Shown here in pieces: positions 33,742-41,474 of a DNA stretch of 41,532 nucleotides. This DNA comes from Candidatus Phelpsiimicrobium noxiivivens (GTDB lineage: Bacteria > Omnitrophota > Gorgyraeia > Velamenicoccales > Velamenicoccaceae), in assembly GCA_001873995.1 (NCBI GenBank), contig MNVR01000015.1:1-41532 (forward strand), read 5' to 3'. The notes under the pieces were generated by a model, which worked only from the letters and a program-made list of their open reading frames with translations, searched no databases and had not been told where the DNA came from. The position numbers were made by a program, and so were the translations under genes. How positions within the stretch are numbered: the first letter of the stretch is position 1; the number at the start of each line of letters is the position of its first letter.

Positions 33742-34998
33742 ATGGGAAAAACCATAGCGGAAAAAATATTAAGCCTTCACGCAGGGCAAGACCTGAAAGC
33801 GGGTGATTTCGCTGTTTGCAGCATGGATTTTTGTTTCGGGCAGGACGGCACAAGCGGAATTATCGTTGACCGTTTCAAAGCGCTTGGAGTAAAAGAGGCT
33901 GTTTCTAAGGATAAATTCGCTATTGTTATTGATCATAGCGCGCCGTCACCGAACATGGGCGTTTCCGCGGTGCACAAGAAGCTGCGTGACTTCGCAAAGG
34001 AAAAAGGGTTACTGCTTTACGATGTAGGCTGCGGCGTATGCCATCAGATAATACCTGAAAAGGGCCATGTCCTGCCCGGTGACCTGGTTTTGGGCGCTGA
34101 TTCACATACATGTACTTATGGCGCTTTAGGCGCGCTTTCCACGGGCGTTGGTTCAACTGATCTGGCCATAAGCCTGGCGTGCGGTAAAAATTGGTTTAAG
34201 GTCCCTGAATCTATCAAGATCATTGTTAAGGGTAAGCTGCCGCGAGGTGTTTATTCTAAAGATATTATTTTGCATATTATAGGCGACTTGAGAGCGGATG
34301 GCGCTACTTATAAAAGTATTGAGTTTTACGGCGAGGCGATAGATTCTTTGAGTATGGACGCGAGGTTCACTATCTGCAATATGGGCGTTGAGATGGGCGC
34401 GAAGTTTGGAATGATCCCGGCGGATAACGTGACGCTAAAGTGGGTGGCAGGGCGCAATAAGATCAGAAAACCCGCCGCGCAATACGCTGACAAAGATGCT
34501 ATTTATAGTTTAATTCGTGAATATGACATTTCTAAAATATCTCCTCAATTGGCTAAACCCCATACAGTTGATAATAACGCTCACGTTGAAGATGCCGCGG
34601 GCGCGCGTATTGATGAGGCGTATCTGGGGACATGTACTAACGGCCGGCTTGAAGACCTGACTATAGCGGCCTCAATATTAAAAGGTAAAAAGGTCTCACC
34701 TAACGTCCGGTTTATCGTGGCCCCTGCCTCTAAAGATATTTATCTGACCGCTATAAAAAATGGTATTATAAATGTATTAGTTGAGGCTGGCGGTAGTGTT
34801 GTGACACCAGGTTGTGGGCCTTGCGTGGGCACGCATAATGGCGTACCGTCGGTGGGTGAAGTTGTTATTTCCAGCGCTAACAGGAATTTTAAAGGCAGGA
34901 TGGGGAACCCTGATGCTTTTGTTTATTTGGCTTCCCCGGCAACAGTGGCAGCGTCAGCTCTTGAAGGGCGTATAGCTGACCCAAGGAGGTATTTATAA
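33742..34998 (+). CDS. Aconitase/3-isopropylmalate dehydratase family, large subunit
   Basis: 418 residues, the short LeuC/HacA type that works with a separate small subunit. The iron-sulfur ligands are visible: C298 in LGTCTNGR, and C358 and C361 in TPGCGPCVG. Upstream are DGTSG, DHSAPSP and GADSHTCTYGALG. Similarity alone would suggest leuC, but the downstream dehydrogenase looks like isocitrate dehydrogenase and malate dehydrogenase follows, with no leuA or leuB seen. I therefore favour a two-subunit aconitase (citrate to isocitrate). Homoaconitase or isopropylmalate isomerase remain possible. No clear ribosome binding site precedes the ATG. Confidence 0.85.
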   Translation: MGKTIAEKILSLHAGQDLKAGDFAVCSMDFCFGQDGTSGIIVDRFKALGVKEAVSKDKFAIVIDHSAPSPNMGVSAVHKKLRDFAKEKGLLLYDVGCGVCHQIIPEKGHVLPGDLVLGADSHTCTYGALGALSTGVGSTDLAISLACGKNWFKVPESIKIIVKGKLPRGVYSKDIILHIIGDLRADGATYKSIEFYGEAIDSLSMDARFTICNMGVEMGAKFGMIPADNVTLKWVAGRNKIRKPAAQYADKDAIYSLIREYDISKISPQLAKPHTVDNNAHVEDAAGARIDEAYLGTCTNGRLEDLTIAASILKGKKVSPNVRFIVAPASKDIYLTAIKNGIINVLVEAGGSVVTPGCGPCVGTHNGVPSVGEVVISSANRNFKGRMGNPDAFVYLASPATVAASALEGRIADPRRYL

Positions 34999-36044
34999 TG
35001 GAACTAAAAGATTTGTTGATGTTGACTATAGAAAAGAAGGCTTCGGACCTTCACTTGACGGAAAATGCTCCGCCCATCCTGAGGATTGACGGCAGGCTCA
35101 TTTTGACAGACTTGCCTAAGCTGTTGCGCGATGATACCAAGCGCATGATCTACACCATATTGACAAATGAGCAAAAGGAGATATTTGAGAGGAATTGGGA
35201 GCTTGACCTATCCGTGGCAATGCTCGGGATGGACAGGTTCAGGGTCAATGTGCATATTCAGAGAGGTTCAGTTGAAGCGGCATTCAGAAGGATACCTCTT
35301 GAAATACCCAAACTTTCTGATCTGGGTTTGCCAAGTGTTGTGGTTGACCTAGCCAAAAAACCTAACGGCTTAGTCTTAGTCACAGGGCCTACGGGCGTGG
35401 GCAAGACGACTACCATGGCAGCCATGATAGACCTTATCAATTCTGAGCGCCAGGAGATGATAGTCTCTATTGAAGACCCAATTGAGTTTTTGTATAAAAA
35501 TAAAAAGAGCATAATTAAACAGAGAGAGGTCTACGCGGATACTAAGTCTTTTTCTGAAGCGCTGCGCCACGCGTTGCGCCAGGACCCGGATGTTATCTTC
35601 GTAGGTGAAATGAGGGACCTTGAGACTATATCAACCGCTCTTACAGCTGCCGAGACAGGGCATTTGGTTTTGGCGACCTTGCACACTCCGGACGCGCCTC
35701 AGACCATTGAAAGGATCATAGACGTATTTCCTCCTTTTCAACAGCAACAGGTAAAACTTCAGCTGGCAGATTGCCTGCAGGGTGTTATATCACAGCTCCT
35801 TTTGCCGCGCGCAAGCGGTATTGGCCGCGTCGTTGCTACTGAGATCATGATCGGCACGCCGGCTATCAGAAATCTGATACGCGAGCAGGAAATAGAGCAG
35901 ATGCCCACGCTTATCCAGACAGGCCACCAATATGGTATGCGCACCATGGATAAATCGTTAAAAGAACTTTATATGTCCGGAGTCATTAGTTACGAGATAG
36001 CGCTTGCTAAAGCCAAACACATTGAGGAGTTTAAGAGCCTATGA
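34998..36044 (+). CDS. Type IV pilus retraction ATPase (PilT family)
   Basis: 348 residues. The N-terminal domain has ASDLHLTENAPPILRIDG. Walker A is GPTGVGKTTT (residues 130-139), followed by the Asp box SIEDPIEF. Walker B is DPDVIFVGEMRD and the His box is TGHLVLATLHT. These are typical of PilT/PilU, which power pilus retraction. It is tightly embedded between the two aconitase-type subunit genes, overlapping the first by 1 nt and the second by 4 nt. No other pilus gene is in the window. Confidence 0.92.
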   Translation: MELKDLLMLTIEKKASDLHLTENAPPILRIDGRLILTDLPKLLRDDTKRMIYTILTNEQKEIFERNWELDLSVAMLGMDRFRVNVHIQRGSVEAAFRRIPLEIPKLSDLGLPSVVVDLAKKPNGLVLVTGPTGVGKTTTMAAMIDLINSERQEMIVSIEDPIEFLYKNKKSIIKQREVYADTKSFSEALRHALRQDPDVIFVGEMRDLETISTALTAAETGHLVLATLHTPDAPQTIERIIDVFPPFQQQQVKLQLADCLQGVISQLLLPRASGIGRVVATEIMIGTPAIRNLIREQEIEQMPTLIQTGHQYGMRTMDKSLKELYMSGVISYEIALAKAKHIEEFKSL

Positions 36045-36541
36045 TCTTGAAAGGATCTTCCTATAAGATTGGAGACGATGTGAACACGGATTACATTATC
36101 TCAGGCCGGTATAAATTCGCTATCAGCGATATGAAAGAGCTTGCAAAGCATATCTTGGAAGATATTGACCCGGCCTTTTATTCAAGGTTAAAACCAGGAG
36201 AGTCCTTTTTAGTCGCCGGGAAGAATTTCGGCATGGGCTCTTCGCGCGAGCAGGCGCCTTTGGTCATAAAGGAGGCTGGCATAGTAGGTGTCGTGGCAAA
36301 GAGTTTTGCCAGGATATTCTATCGCAACGCCATAAATATAGGCCTGCCGTTGGTTGAAACGGATACCGACGGCATAGCTGAGAATGACAAAATTGGAATA
36401 GATCTTGAGAATGGGATTTTGAAAAATTTGACTAAAAAGAGCGAAACAAAAATAGATCCCCTGCCCCCGGTTATGCGCAAGCTTTTAAGCGACGGCGGAT
36501 TGGTGGAACATTTTAAGAAGCACGGCGGAATAAAACTATGA
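36041..36541 (+). CDS. Aconitase/3-isopropylmalate dehydratase family, small subunit
   Basis: 166 residues: [15 protein letters not shown] at residues about 12-26 and [14 protein letters not shown], the swivel-domain signature. In known archaeal-type small subunits the loop after GRY helps set the substrate (YLRT in homoaconitase, YLVY in isopropylmalate isomerase). Here it reads YKFA, which matches neither. It pairs with the large subunit encoded at 33742, from which it is split by pilT. It overlaps the next gene by 4 nt. Confidence 0.85.
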   Translation: MILKGSSYKIGDDVNTDYIISGRYKFAISDMKELAKHILEDIDPAFYSRLKPGESFLVAGKNFGMGSSREQAPLVIKEAGIVGVVAKSFARIFYRNAINIGLPLVETDTDGIAENDKIGIDLENGILKNLTKKSETKIDPLPPVMRKLLSDGGLVEHFKKHGGIKL

Positions 36542-37623
36542 AATATACAATAACCCTCATTCCCGGAGACGGGATAGGTCCTGAAGTAAGCTACGCTACA
36601 AGGCGTTGTATTGACGCGACAGGTGTTGATATTAAGTGGGAAGAATTTTGCGCGGGTGAAGAAGCTATTAAGCGTTACGGCGTTCCATTGCCAGATGATA
36701 TCATTGCTTCAATAAGAAAGAATAAGGTCGCTATTAAGGGCCCTATTGTGACGCCTGTGGGAAGCGGTTTTCGTTCGGTAAATGTGCAGTTAAGGCATAC
36801 CCTGGACTTATATGTGTGCCTGCGGCCAGCAAAGACTATGGAGGGAGTACAGGCACCTATCAAAGATATAGACTTAGTTATTGTCAGGGAAAACTCAGAA
36901 GACCTTTATATGGGCATTGAATTTCAGGAAGGTTCTGCAGATGCCAAAGAGGTCATAAATATGATAAACGCGTTAAGCCCTAAAAAGATCAGGCATGATT
37001 CAGGTATTTCTATAAAACCAATTTCAAAATTTGGCTCGCGCAGAATATGTAAATTCGCTTTTGAATACGCGCTGAAAAATAACCGCAAAAAAGTCACATG
37101 CGTGCATAAGGCTAATATTATGAAGCATACGGACGGCCTTTTTTTGGCTATAGCCCGCGAAGTAGCCCAGGAATATGCAGGCAGAATAGAATTCAATGAT
37201 GCTATAGTAGATAATTTTAGTATGCAGGTGGTGAGCAGGCCTCAGAATTTTGACGTTCTTGTGTTGCCTAATCTTTATGGCGATATTATATCTGACTTAT
37301 GCGCGGGGTTAATGGGAGGGTTAGGCATAGCCCCGGGGGCCAATATAGGCGATGGTATTGCTTTATTCGAGCCTGTCCATGGTTCAGCTCCAAAGTACAA
37401 GGGATTGAACAAAGTCAATCCAACAGCTATGATATTATCAGGAGTCATGATGCTTAATTATCTTGGCGAAGATAAAGCCGCTTTGAAACTTGAAACAGCC
37501 GTAAAAGAAGTCATCAAAGAAGGAAAGTTCGTTACCTACGACTTAAAGAAAGACAGAAATGACCCGTCGGCAGCTACTACGAGCGGTATGGCGGATGCAA
37601 TTATTAAAAGAATGAAATACTAA
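36538..37623 (+). CDS. Isocitrate dehydrogenase-type beta-decarboxylating dehydrogenase (probably NADP-dependent)
   Basis: 361 residues of the isocitrate/isopropylmalate dehydrogenase family, with the signature NLYGDIISDLCAGLMGGLG. The substrate motif FRSVNVQLRHTLDLYVCLRP (S80, N82, R86, R96) matches isocitrate dehydrogenase; isopropylmalate dehydrogenase has a LLxLRK motif there. HGSAPKYKG carries K286-Y287, the pair used for NADP in E. coli Icd (K344-Y345), where NAD enzymes have Asp-Ile. It would make 2-oxoglutarate from isocitrate. It overlaps the small-subunit gene by 4 nt, so the isomerase and dehydrogenase should be made together. Homoisocitrate dehydrogenase is a less likely alternative. 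Confidence 0.85.
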   Translation: MKYTITLIPGDGIGPEVSYATRRCIDATGVDIKWEEFCAGEEAIKRYGVPLPDDIIASIRKNKVAIKGPIVTPVGSGFRSVNVQLRHTLDLYVCLRPAKTMEGVQAPIKDIDLVIVRENSEDLYMGIEFQEGSADAKEVINMINALSPKKIRHDSGISIKPISKFGSRRICKFAFEYALKNNRKKVTCVHKANIMKHTDGLFLAIAREVAQEYAGRIEFNDAIVDNFSMQVVSRPQNFDVLVLPNLYGDIISDLCAGLMGGLGIAPGANIGDGIALFEPVHGSAPKYKGLNKVNPTAMILSGVMMLNYLGEDKAALKLETAVKEVIKEGKFVTYDLKKDRNDPSAATTSGMADAIIKRMKY

Positions 37624-37627
37624 TGAA

Positions 37628-37835
37628 TGACGCAAAGGCAGTGGAAGATTCTTTAAGCCCACAATCAGGAACTTTTTGGCAAAAGTCTGCAAGCCTGCCT
37701 GCCGGACAGGCAGGGAGTTAGGGCAAGCGAAGTGTCCGACACTTTTGTCGGGCGAAACGAGCGAGCCCTAAGCCGTAGCAGACGGCAAAAAGTTCCGTGG
37801 GCAAAGAAGCTTCCATTGGTTTTGCATAACACAAT
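37628..37835. repeat. Long imperfect palindrome between the dehydrogenase genes (repeat copy C)
   Basis: The gap folds on itself over about 200 nt. TGGAAGATTCTTT (37642) faces AAAGAAGCTTCCA (37803). GCCCAC (37657) faces GTGGGC (37797). GGAACTTTTTGGC (37668) faces GGCAAAAAGTTCC (37784). GTCTGC (37685) faces GCAGAC (37778). TAGGGC (37719) faces GCCCTA (37765). Near the centre CCGAC pairs with GTCGG. A GCCTGCCTGCCGG tract occupies one side. Its outer flanks TGAATGACGCAAA and CATTGGTTTTGC also flank the repeat at 40045-40371. Confidence 0.75.
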
Positions 37836-37854
37836 AATCTGTGTAACCGTTTCT

Positions 37855-38796
37855 ATGAAAAAAGTAACTATTATAGGCGCAGGGCACGTAGGCGGAACAA
37901 CGGCCATGAGAATAGCCGAGAGCAGTCTTGCCAATGTCGTTTTAATAGATGTTGTTGAGAATGTTGCCAAGGCAAAGGCGTTTGACCTTGAGGACGCGAG
38001 GTATTCTTTAGGCAAAGATACACGCGTTGAAGGTTGTGCGGATTTTAGCCTGATGGCAAATTCCGATATAGTTGTAGTGACAGCTGGATTGCCGCGCAAA
38101 CCTGGTATGACGCGGGAAGGCCTGCTTTTAAAAAATTCACAGATAATGGACAACGTGTGCGAAAATATCGTTAAATACGCCTCGGATGCTATAGTGGTAG
38201 TCGTAAGCAATCCGTTGGATGTTATGACGTATCTTACATTCAAAAAAACTAATTTTCCAAGGCAGCGCGTATTCGGCATGGGTTCAAGCCTTGATACGTC
38301 GCGCTTTGCTAACATTATCTCAAAAAAAATATTCGCGAGCACTGAATCAATAGAAGCTCTTGTTATAGGCAGCCATGGCGAAACAATGCTGCCTTTGCCA
38401 CGCATGACAAAGGTAAGGGGCAAGGTTTTAACTGAGATCTTAGATGAGATGGAAATTGAGTCTCTTGTCAAAAGGACAAAAGAGAGAGGCGCTGAAATCG
38501 TATCTCTTTACGGTTCAGGCAGCGCTTATATGGCGCCTTCAGCTGCGATCTTTGAGATAGTTGAAGCTATTCTTATGGGGCATCCTAAAAATATTCCTGT
38601 CAGCGCTTATCTTGATGGTGAATATGGCCATTATGATGTTTGTGTGGGTGTTTTGACTAGTATAGGCCCAAATGGCATAGAAAAAATAATTGAAATAGGC
38701 CTGACAGCAGAAGAAAAAGAAGCTTTTGATCTCTCCTCGCGGACAGTCAAAGACGCTATCAAGTCTTTGAATTTGAGCATCAACAATGGATCATGA
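37855..38796 (+). CDS. mdh: Malate dehydrogenase (lactate-dehydrogenase-like type)
   Basis: Start at ATG 37855 gives 313 residues; an earlier start would read through the palindrome. The NAD fold is GAGHVGG (8-14), with D32 at the end of the second strand. The substrate loop GLPRKPGMTRE holds R81 and R87, and the arginine after the AGLP box marks malate over lactate. N119 is in SNPLD and the catalytic His is in GSHGETMLPLP. It interconverts malate and oxaloacetate. It overlaps the next gene by 11 nt. The leader contains no clear Shine-Dalgarno. Confidence 0.93.
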   Translation: MKKVTIIGAGHVGGTTAMRIAESSLANVVLIDVVENVAKAKAFDLEDARYSLGKDTRVEGCADFSLMANSDIVVVTAGLPRKPGMTREGLLLKNSQIMDNVCENIVKYASDAIVVVVSNPLDVMTYLTFKKTNFPRQRVFGMGSSLDTSRFANIISKKIFASTESIEALVIGSHGETMLPLPRMTKVRGKVLTEILDEMEIESLVKRTKERGAEIVSLYGSGSAYMAPSAAIFEIVEAILMGHPKNIPVSAYLDGEYGHYDVCVGVLTSIGPNGIEKIIEIGLTAEEKEAFDLSSRTVKDAIKSLNLSINNGS

Positions 38797-40045
38797 TCTA
38801 TGCGTTATTGGGGCAGGGTGGGCAGGCTTTAATGCCGCGTTGAGCGCGGCAAAGTTCGGGCAAAAGGCCTGCATCATTGAAGAGAATGAAATTGGCGGCA
38901 CCTGCCTTAACAGAGGCTGCATCCCTACCAAAGCGCTCCTGCAGTATTCTAAGCAATCTCTGAATTTTTCCGATATTCAAAAGAAGAAGAATGATGTCGT
39001 AACGCGCCTTAAAGCAGGCATGTCCTATATGCTTAAGGCCAATAAAGTTGATCTTATACATGGAAAAGCAAAGATCGCGGGTAAAAATAGTGTTTTAGTA
39101 GGTTCTGACAATAAAGAAGTAACCGCTAAATTTATCCTTATAGCTGCCGGATCAACCCCTAAAGACTTGCCTCAAATTAAAATAGACCACAAAAAGATCA
39201 TTTCAAGCGACGATTGCCTGGAGTTGACAGAGGCCCCTAAGAAGCTTTTGATCATTGGCGCCGGCGCGATAGGCTGTGAGTTTGCCTGTATTTTTAAACG
39301 CCTCGGTTCTGAAGTGACAATTGTTGAGATCGCGGAAGAAATACTCCCCGGGATCGATATCCAGGTATCCAGAAAACTTCATCAGACTCTTCAGAAAACA
39401 GGTATTGAAGTTCATACGAATAAAAGCTTAGAAGAATTTGACTTAAGCAGGTATGATAAGGCCCTTTTGTCCGTAGGCAGGCGCGCTGTGACTGATGGTC
39501 TTTTTGACGATAGCCTTGGAATAAAACTTGAGAAAGGCAACATTGCGGCTGACAGAGAATTAAAAACGACAATGCCCGGCGTCTTTGCCGCCGGTGATTG
39601 CGTAGGCGGCTATATGCTCGCCCATGTGGCGAGTTATGAAGGAGAATTGGCAAGCCGTAATATGTTTTTAAAGTCAGAAAAACGCGATTATTCAGTCGTG
39701 CCAAGCAGTATTTTTACAACACCTGAAGTCGCGGCTGTTGGCATGACTGAAGAAGAGGCAAGGAAATTTGGCGTTTCTTATAAAGCAAATATTGTGCACT
39801 TTCTCTCCATAGGGATGGCGCATATCCTGGAAAGTACTGACGGGTTCGTAAAAGTTATCGTTGAAAATAAAACATGCCGCATCCTGGGAGCTAGTATGAT
39901 AGGCCTGCAGGCAACGGAACTCGTCAATACGTTTTCCATTCTTATGAAAAACAAGATCCCGATCAGCGGTATTAAAAATACTATTCTTGCTCATCCGAGC
40001 GTATCCGAGATCATAGGGGAAGTAGCAAGATCTTTTGATCATTGA
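38786..40045 (+). CDS. lpdA: Dihydrolipoyl dehydrogenase-like flavoprotein disulfide reductase
   Basis: 419 residues, shorter than the usual 460-475. The FAD motif is GAGWAG (9-14), the redox disulfide GGTCLNRGC has C40 and C45, and the NAD fold is IIGAGAIGCEF. FAD motif 2 is AAGDCVGG, and the C-terminal catalytic His is in LAHPSVSE. Lipoamide dehydrogenase reoxidises dihydrolipoyl groups of 2-oxoacid dehydrogenase or glycine cleavage complexes. Neighbouring lipB and a lipoyl-domain gene support that substrate rather than glutathione or mercury. It overlaps mdh by 11 nt. Confidence 0.88.
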   Translation: MDHDLCVIGAGWAGFNAALSAAKFGQKACIIEENEIGGTCLNRGCIPTKALLQYSKQSLNFSDIQKKKNDVVTRLKAGMSYMLKANKVDLIHGKAKIAGKNSVLVGSDNKEVTAKFILIAAGSTPKDLPQIKIDHKKIISSDDCLELTEAPKKLLIIGAGAIGCEFACIFKRLGSEVTIVEIAEEILPGIDIQVSRKLHQTLQKTGIEVHTNKSLEEFDLSRYDKALLSVGRRAVTDGLFDDSLGIKLEKGNIAADRELKTTMPGVFAAGDCVGGYMLAHVASYEGELASRNMFLKSEKRDYSVVPSSIFTTPEVAAVGMTEEEARKFGVSYKANIVHFLSIGMAHILESTDGFVKVIVENKTCRILGASMIGLQATELVNTFSILMKNKIPISGIKNTILAHPSVSEIIGEVARSFDH

Positions 40046-40371
40046 ATGACGCAAAAGTTTCGTGAGCAAAGAAGTTTAGGTTTTTTCGTAATTATTGTGG
40101 ATATTTACAAGTTTTTGATTATGTTATTCATTCGCTCGGCATTCGTGAAAAGTTTCTCGAAAATGCAAAAACAACTCGTCCGTCGGCTTAGCCAGGACGC
40201 CTGCCTGTAGGCAGGCCTGCCGGCAGGCAGGGGCTCAGACAGTTTCTGCCATATGCTTTTCGAAAAACTTATTCACTCATAGCATGCCTCTTTATGCTCC
40301 TGAACAACACAATCAAAAATTTATACGTTTGTTTAGATGCCGACATTGGTTTTGCGTAACCTATAATAATC
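40045..40371. repeat. Long imperfect palindrome, dispersed repeat copy B, filling the lpdA-lipB gap
   Basis: About 325 nt without a gene. The core (40110-40322) is the reverse complement of the repeat at 113-301. Shared blocks are GCTCGGCATTCGTGAAAAG (40135), CAAAAACAACTCG (40166), CTTTTCGAAAAACTT (40256) and CATGCCTCTTTATGC (40284). It folds as arms GTTTTTGATTATGTTATTCA and TGAACAACACAATCAAAAA. At the tip sits an inserted GC-rich palindrome of GCAGGC units (40199-40230). The outer flanks TGAATGACGCAAAA and CATTGGTTTTGC match those of copy C. Confidence 0.8.
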
Positions 40372-41031
40372 ATGTTTGAATGCAGGCTTCTTGACCTAGG
40401 GACTATTGATTATTTAAAGGCTTTCCTTGTGCAGAAAGACGTTGTCGCCAAGGTTATAGCGGGCCAAGCCCCTGATACTTTGATCACCTGCGAACATCCG
40501 CATGTTATAACGTTAAGCAGGCGCTCAAAAATAGAGAATTTATTAGTCAGCCAGGGAGAGTTAAAGAAGTGGGGTGTTGGTATCTTTTGCGCGAACCGCG
40601 GTGGAGACGTCACATATCATGGCCCTGGGCAGATAGTACTTTACCCGATCTTTGACCTAAAACACGACAAAAAAGACCTGCATCTTTATTTAAGGAAGTT
40701 AGAGCAGGCCGTTATTGATACGCTCAGGGAGAATTTTGGTTTGAACGCTTATAGAAAAAATGGTTTAACAGGGGTGTGGGTCGGCCCTTACAAGGTGGCT
40801 TCTATCGGCATAGGCGTTAAGAATTGGGTTTCATATCACGGCCTTTCTCTTAATGTCTGCGCCGACAAAAGATATTTTTCATTCATTAAGTCATGTGGTT
40901 TAGACGTCAAAATGGCATCCATCAACGATTTTTTTGACGATAATGTGTCAGTCAAGACTGTCCGCGATCTATTGGTTGAAAGTATGGGTAAAATATTCAG
41001 TTTTACATCGTTAGAGAACAGAGTTCTCTAA
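40372..41031 (+). CDS. lipB: Octanoyl-[acyl-carrier-protein]:protein octanoyltransferase LipB
   Basis: 219 residues. The signature is NRGGDVTYHGPGQIVLYPI, followed by GLTGVWV. The catalytic lysine K141 is in YKVASIG, HGLSLNV follows, and the catalytic cysteine C175 is in SCGL. LipB moves octanoate from acyl-carrier protein to lipoyl-domain lysines, after which LipA inserts sulfur. The partner lipoyl domain is encoded 45 nt downstream and lpdA upstream. Its last codons and stop are part of a perfect 15-bp inverted repeat. Confidence 0.94.
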   Translation: MFECRLLDLGTIDYLKAFLVQKDVVAKVIAGQAPDTLITCEHPHVITLSRRSKIENLLVSQGELKKWGVGIFCANRGGDVTYHGPGQIVLYPIFDLKHDKKDLHLYLRKLEQAVIDTLRENFGLNAYRKNGLTGVWVGPYKVASIGIGVKNWVSYHGLSLNVCADKRYFSFIKSCGLDVKMASINDFFDDNVSVKTVRDLLVESMGKIFSFTSLENRVL

Positions 41032-41037
41032 CGATGT
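41005..41037 (+). terminator. Perfect 15-bp hairpin over the lipB stop codon
   Basis: ACATCGTTAGAGAAC (41005-41019), loop AGA, GTTCTCTAACGATGT (41023-41037) pair without a mismatch. The TAA stop (41029-41031) lies in the 3' arm. The bases after it (TTACACAAATTTC) are not a clean T-tract, so it may act as a weak terminator, a 3'-end stabiliser or a processing site between lipB and the lipoyl gene. Confidence 0.6.
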
Positions 41038-41075
41038 TTACACAAATTTCTAATTAGAAGCATGGGGGAAAACAA

Positions 41076-41342
41076 ATGGTAAAAGTATATCTGCCGGCAT
41101 TAGGAGAAAATATTACGAAGGCTACTGTCTCTTACTGGTATTTTGGGGATGGCGCGGCTGTCATTGAAGGCAATGATCTTGTTGAGATAGTGACCGATAA
41201 AGCCACATTTAACGTGCCTTCGCCATGCTCAGGCGTCTTAGTTGAGATAATGGCGCACGAAGGCGATGTATGCGAAGTCGGAGACGTCCTTGCAGTAATA
41301 GAAAAAGAAGGTGGTGACGACGCGGAATCTGAAGAAGAATAG
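41076..41342 (+). CDS. Free-standing lipoyl (biotinyl-like) domain protein
   Basis: 88 residues, a single lipoyl-type domain: MVKVYLPALGENITKATVSY, then EIVTDKATFNV with K42 as the lysine to be modified, and SPCSGVLVEI. It ends in an acidic tail (GGDDAESEEE). Normally this domain is the N-terminus of a 2-oxoacid dehydrogenase E2 enzyme. Here it stops before any peripheral-subunit-binding or catalytic domain, and a terminator follows. With lpdA and lipB alongside, lipoate is the likelier cofactor. AGCATGGGGGAA is the ribosome binding region. It could be a carrier protein or the remnant of an E2. Confidence 0.85.
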   Translation: MVKVYLPALGENITKATVSYWYFGDGAAVIEGNDLVEIVTDKATFNVPSPCSGVLVEIMAHEGDVCEVGDVLAVIEKEGGDDAESEEE

Positions 41343-41381
41343 TGAGACAAATCATCCTGCTTGATTTGTCTCATTCATTTT
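41343..41381 (+). terminator. Intrinsic terminator after the lipoyl gene
   Basis: TGAGACAAATCA (41343-41354), loop TCCTGCT, TGATTTGTCTCA (41362-41373), a perfect 12-bp stem followed by TTCATTTTTG. It is the clearest terminator in the window and closes the + strand block; reading the other way it could also serve transcripts from outside the window. Confidence 0.85.
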
Positions 41382-41442
41382 TGTGTCATCCCAAAATGAT
41401 AATGTCCTATTTAACCAATTTTAAAATGTCCTGTTCCAGAAG

Positions 41443-41451
41443 TGCTATAAT
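41443..41451 (+). promoter_or_regulatory. Extended -10 promoter of the transposase gene
   Basis: TGCTATAAT gives TATAAT at 41446-41451 with the TG of an extended -10. No good -35 lies 17 nt upstream. It stands 24 nt before the transposase ATG, behind an AAAGGAGG ribosome binding site (41462-41469). Confidence 0.5.
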
Positions 41452-41474
41452 CCACTTCTTTAAAGGAGGGGATT

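Noticed and set aside
33742-37623. leuC-leuD-leuB leucine operon
   Set aside because: The dehydrogenase carries isocitrate-type substrate residues and the context is malate dehydrogenase and aminotransferase; no leuA-like gene is present.
37628-37835. CRISPR array or attachment site
   Set aside because: The repeated pieces are inverted, not regularly spaced direct repeats, and no integrase or cas gene is near. No CRISPR array was seen anywhere in the window.
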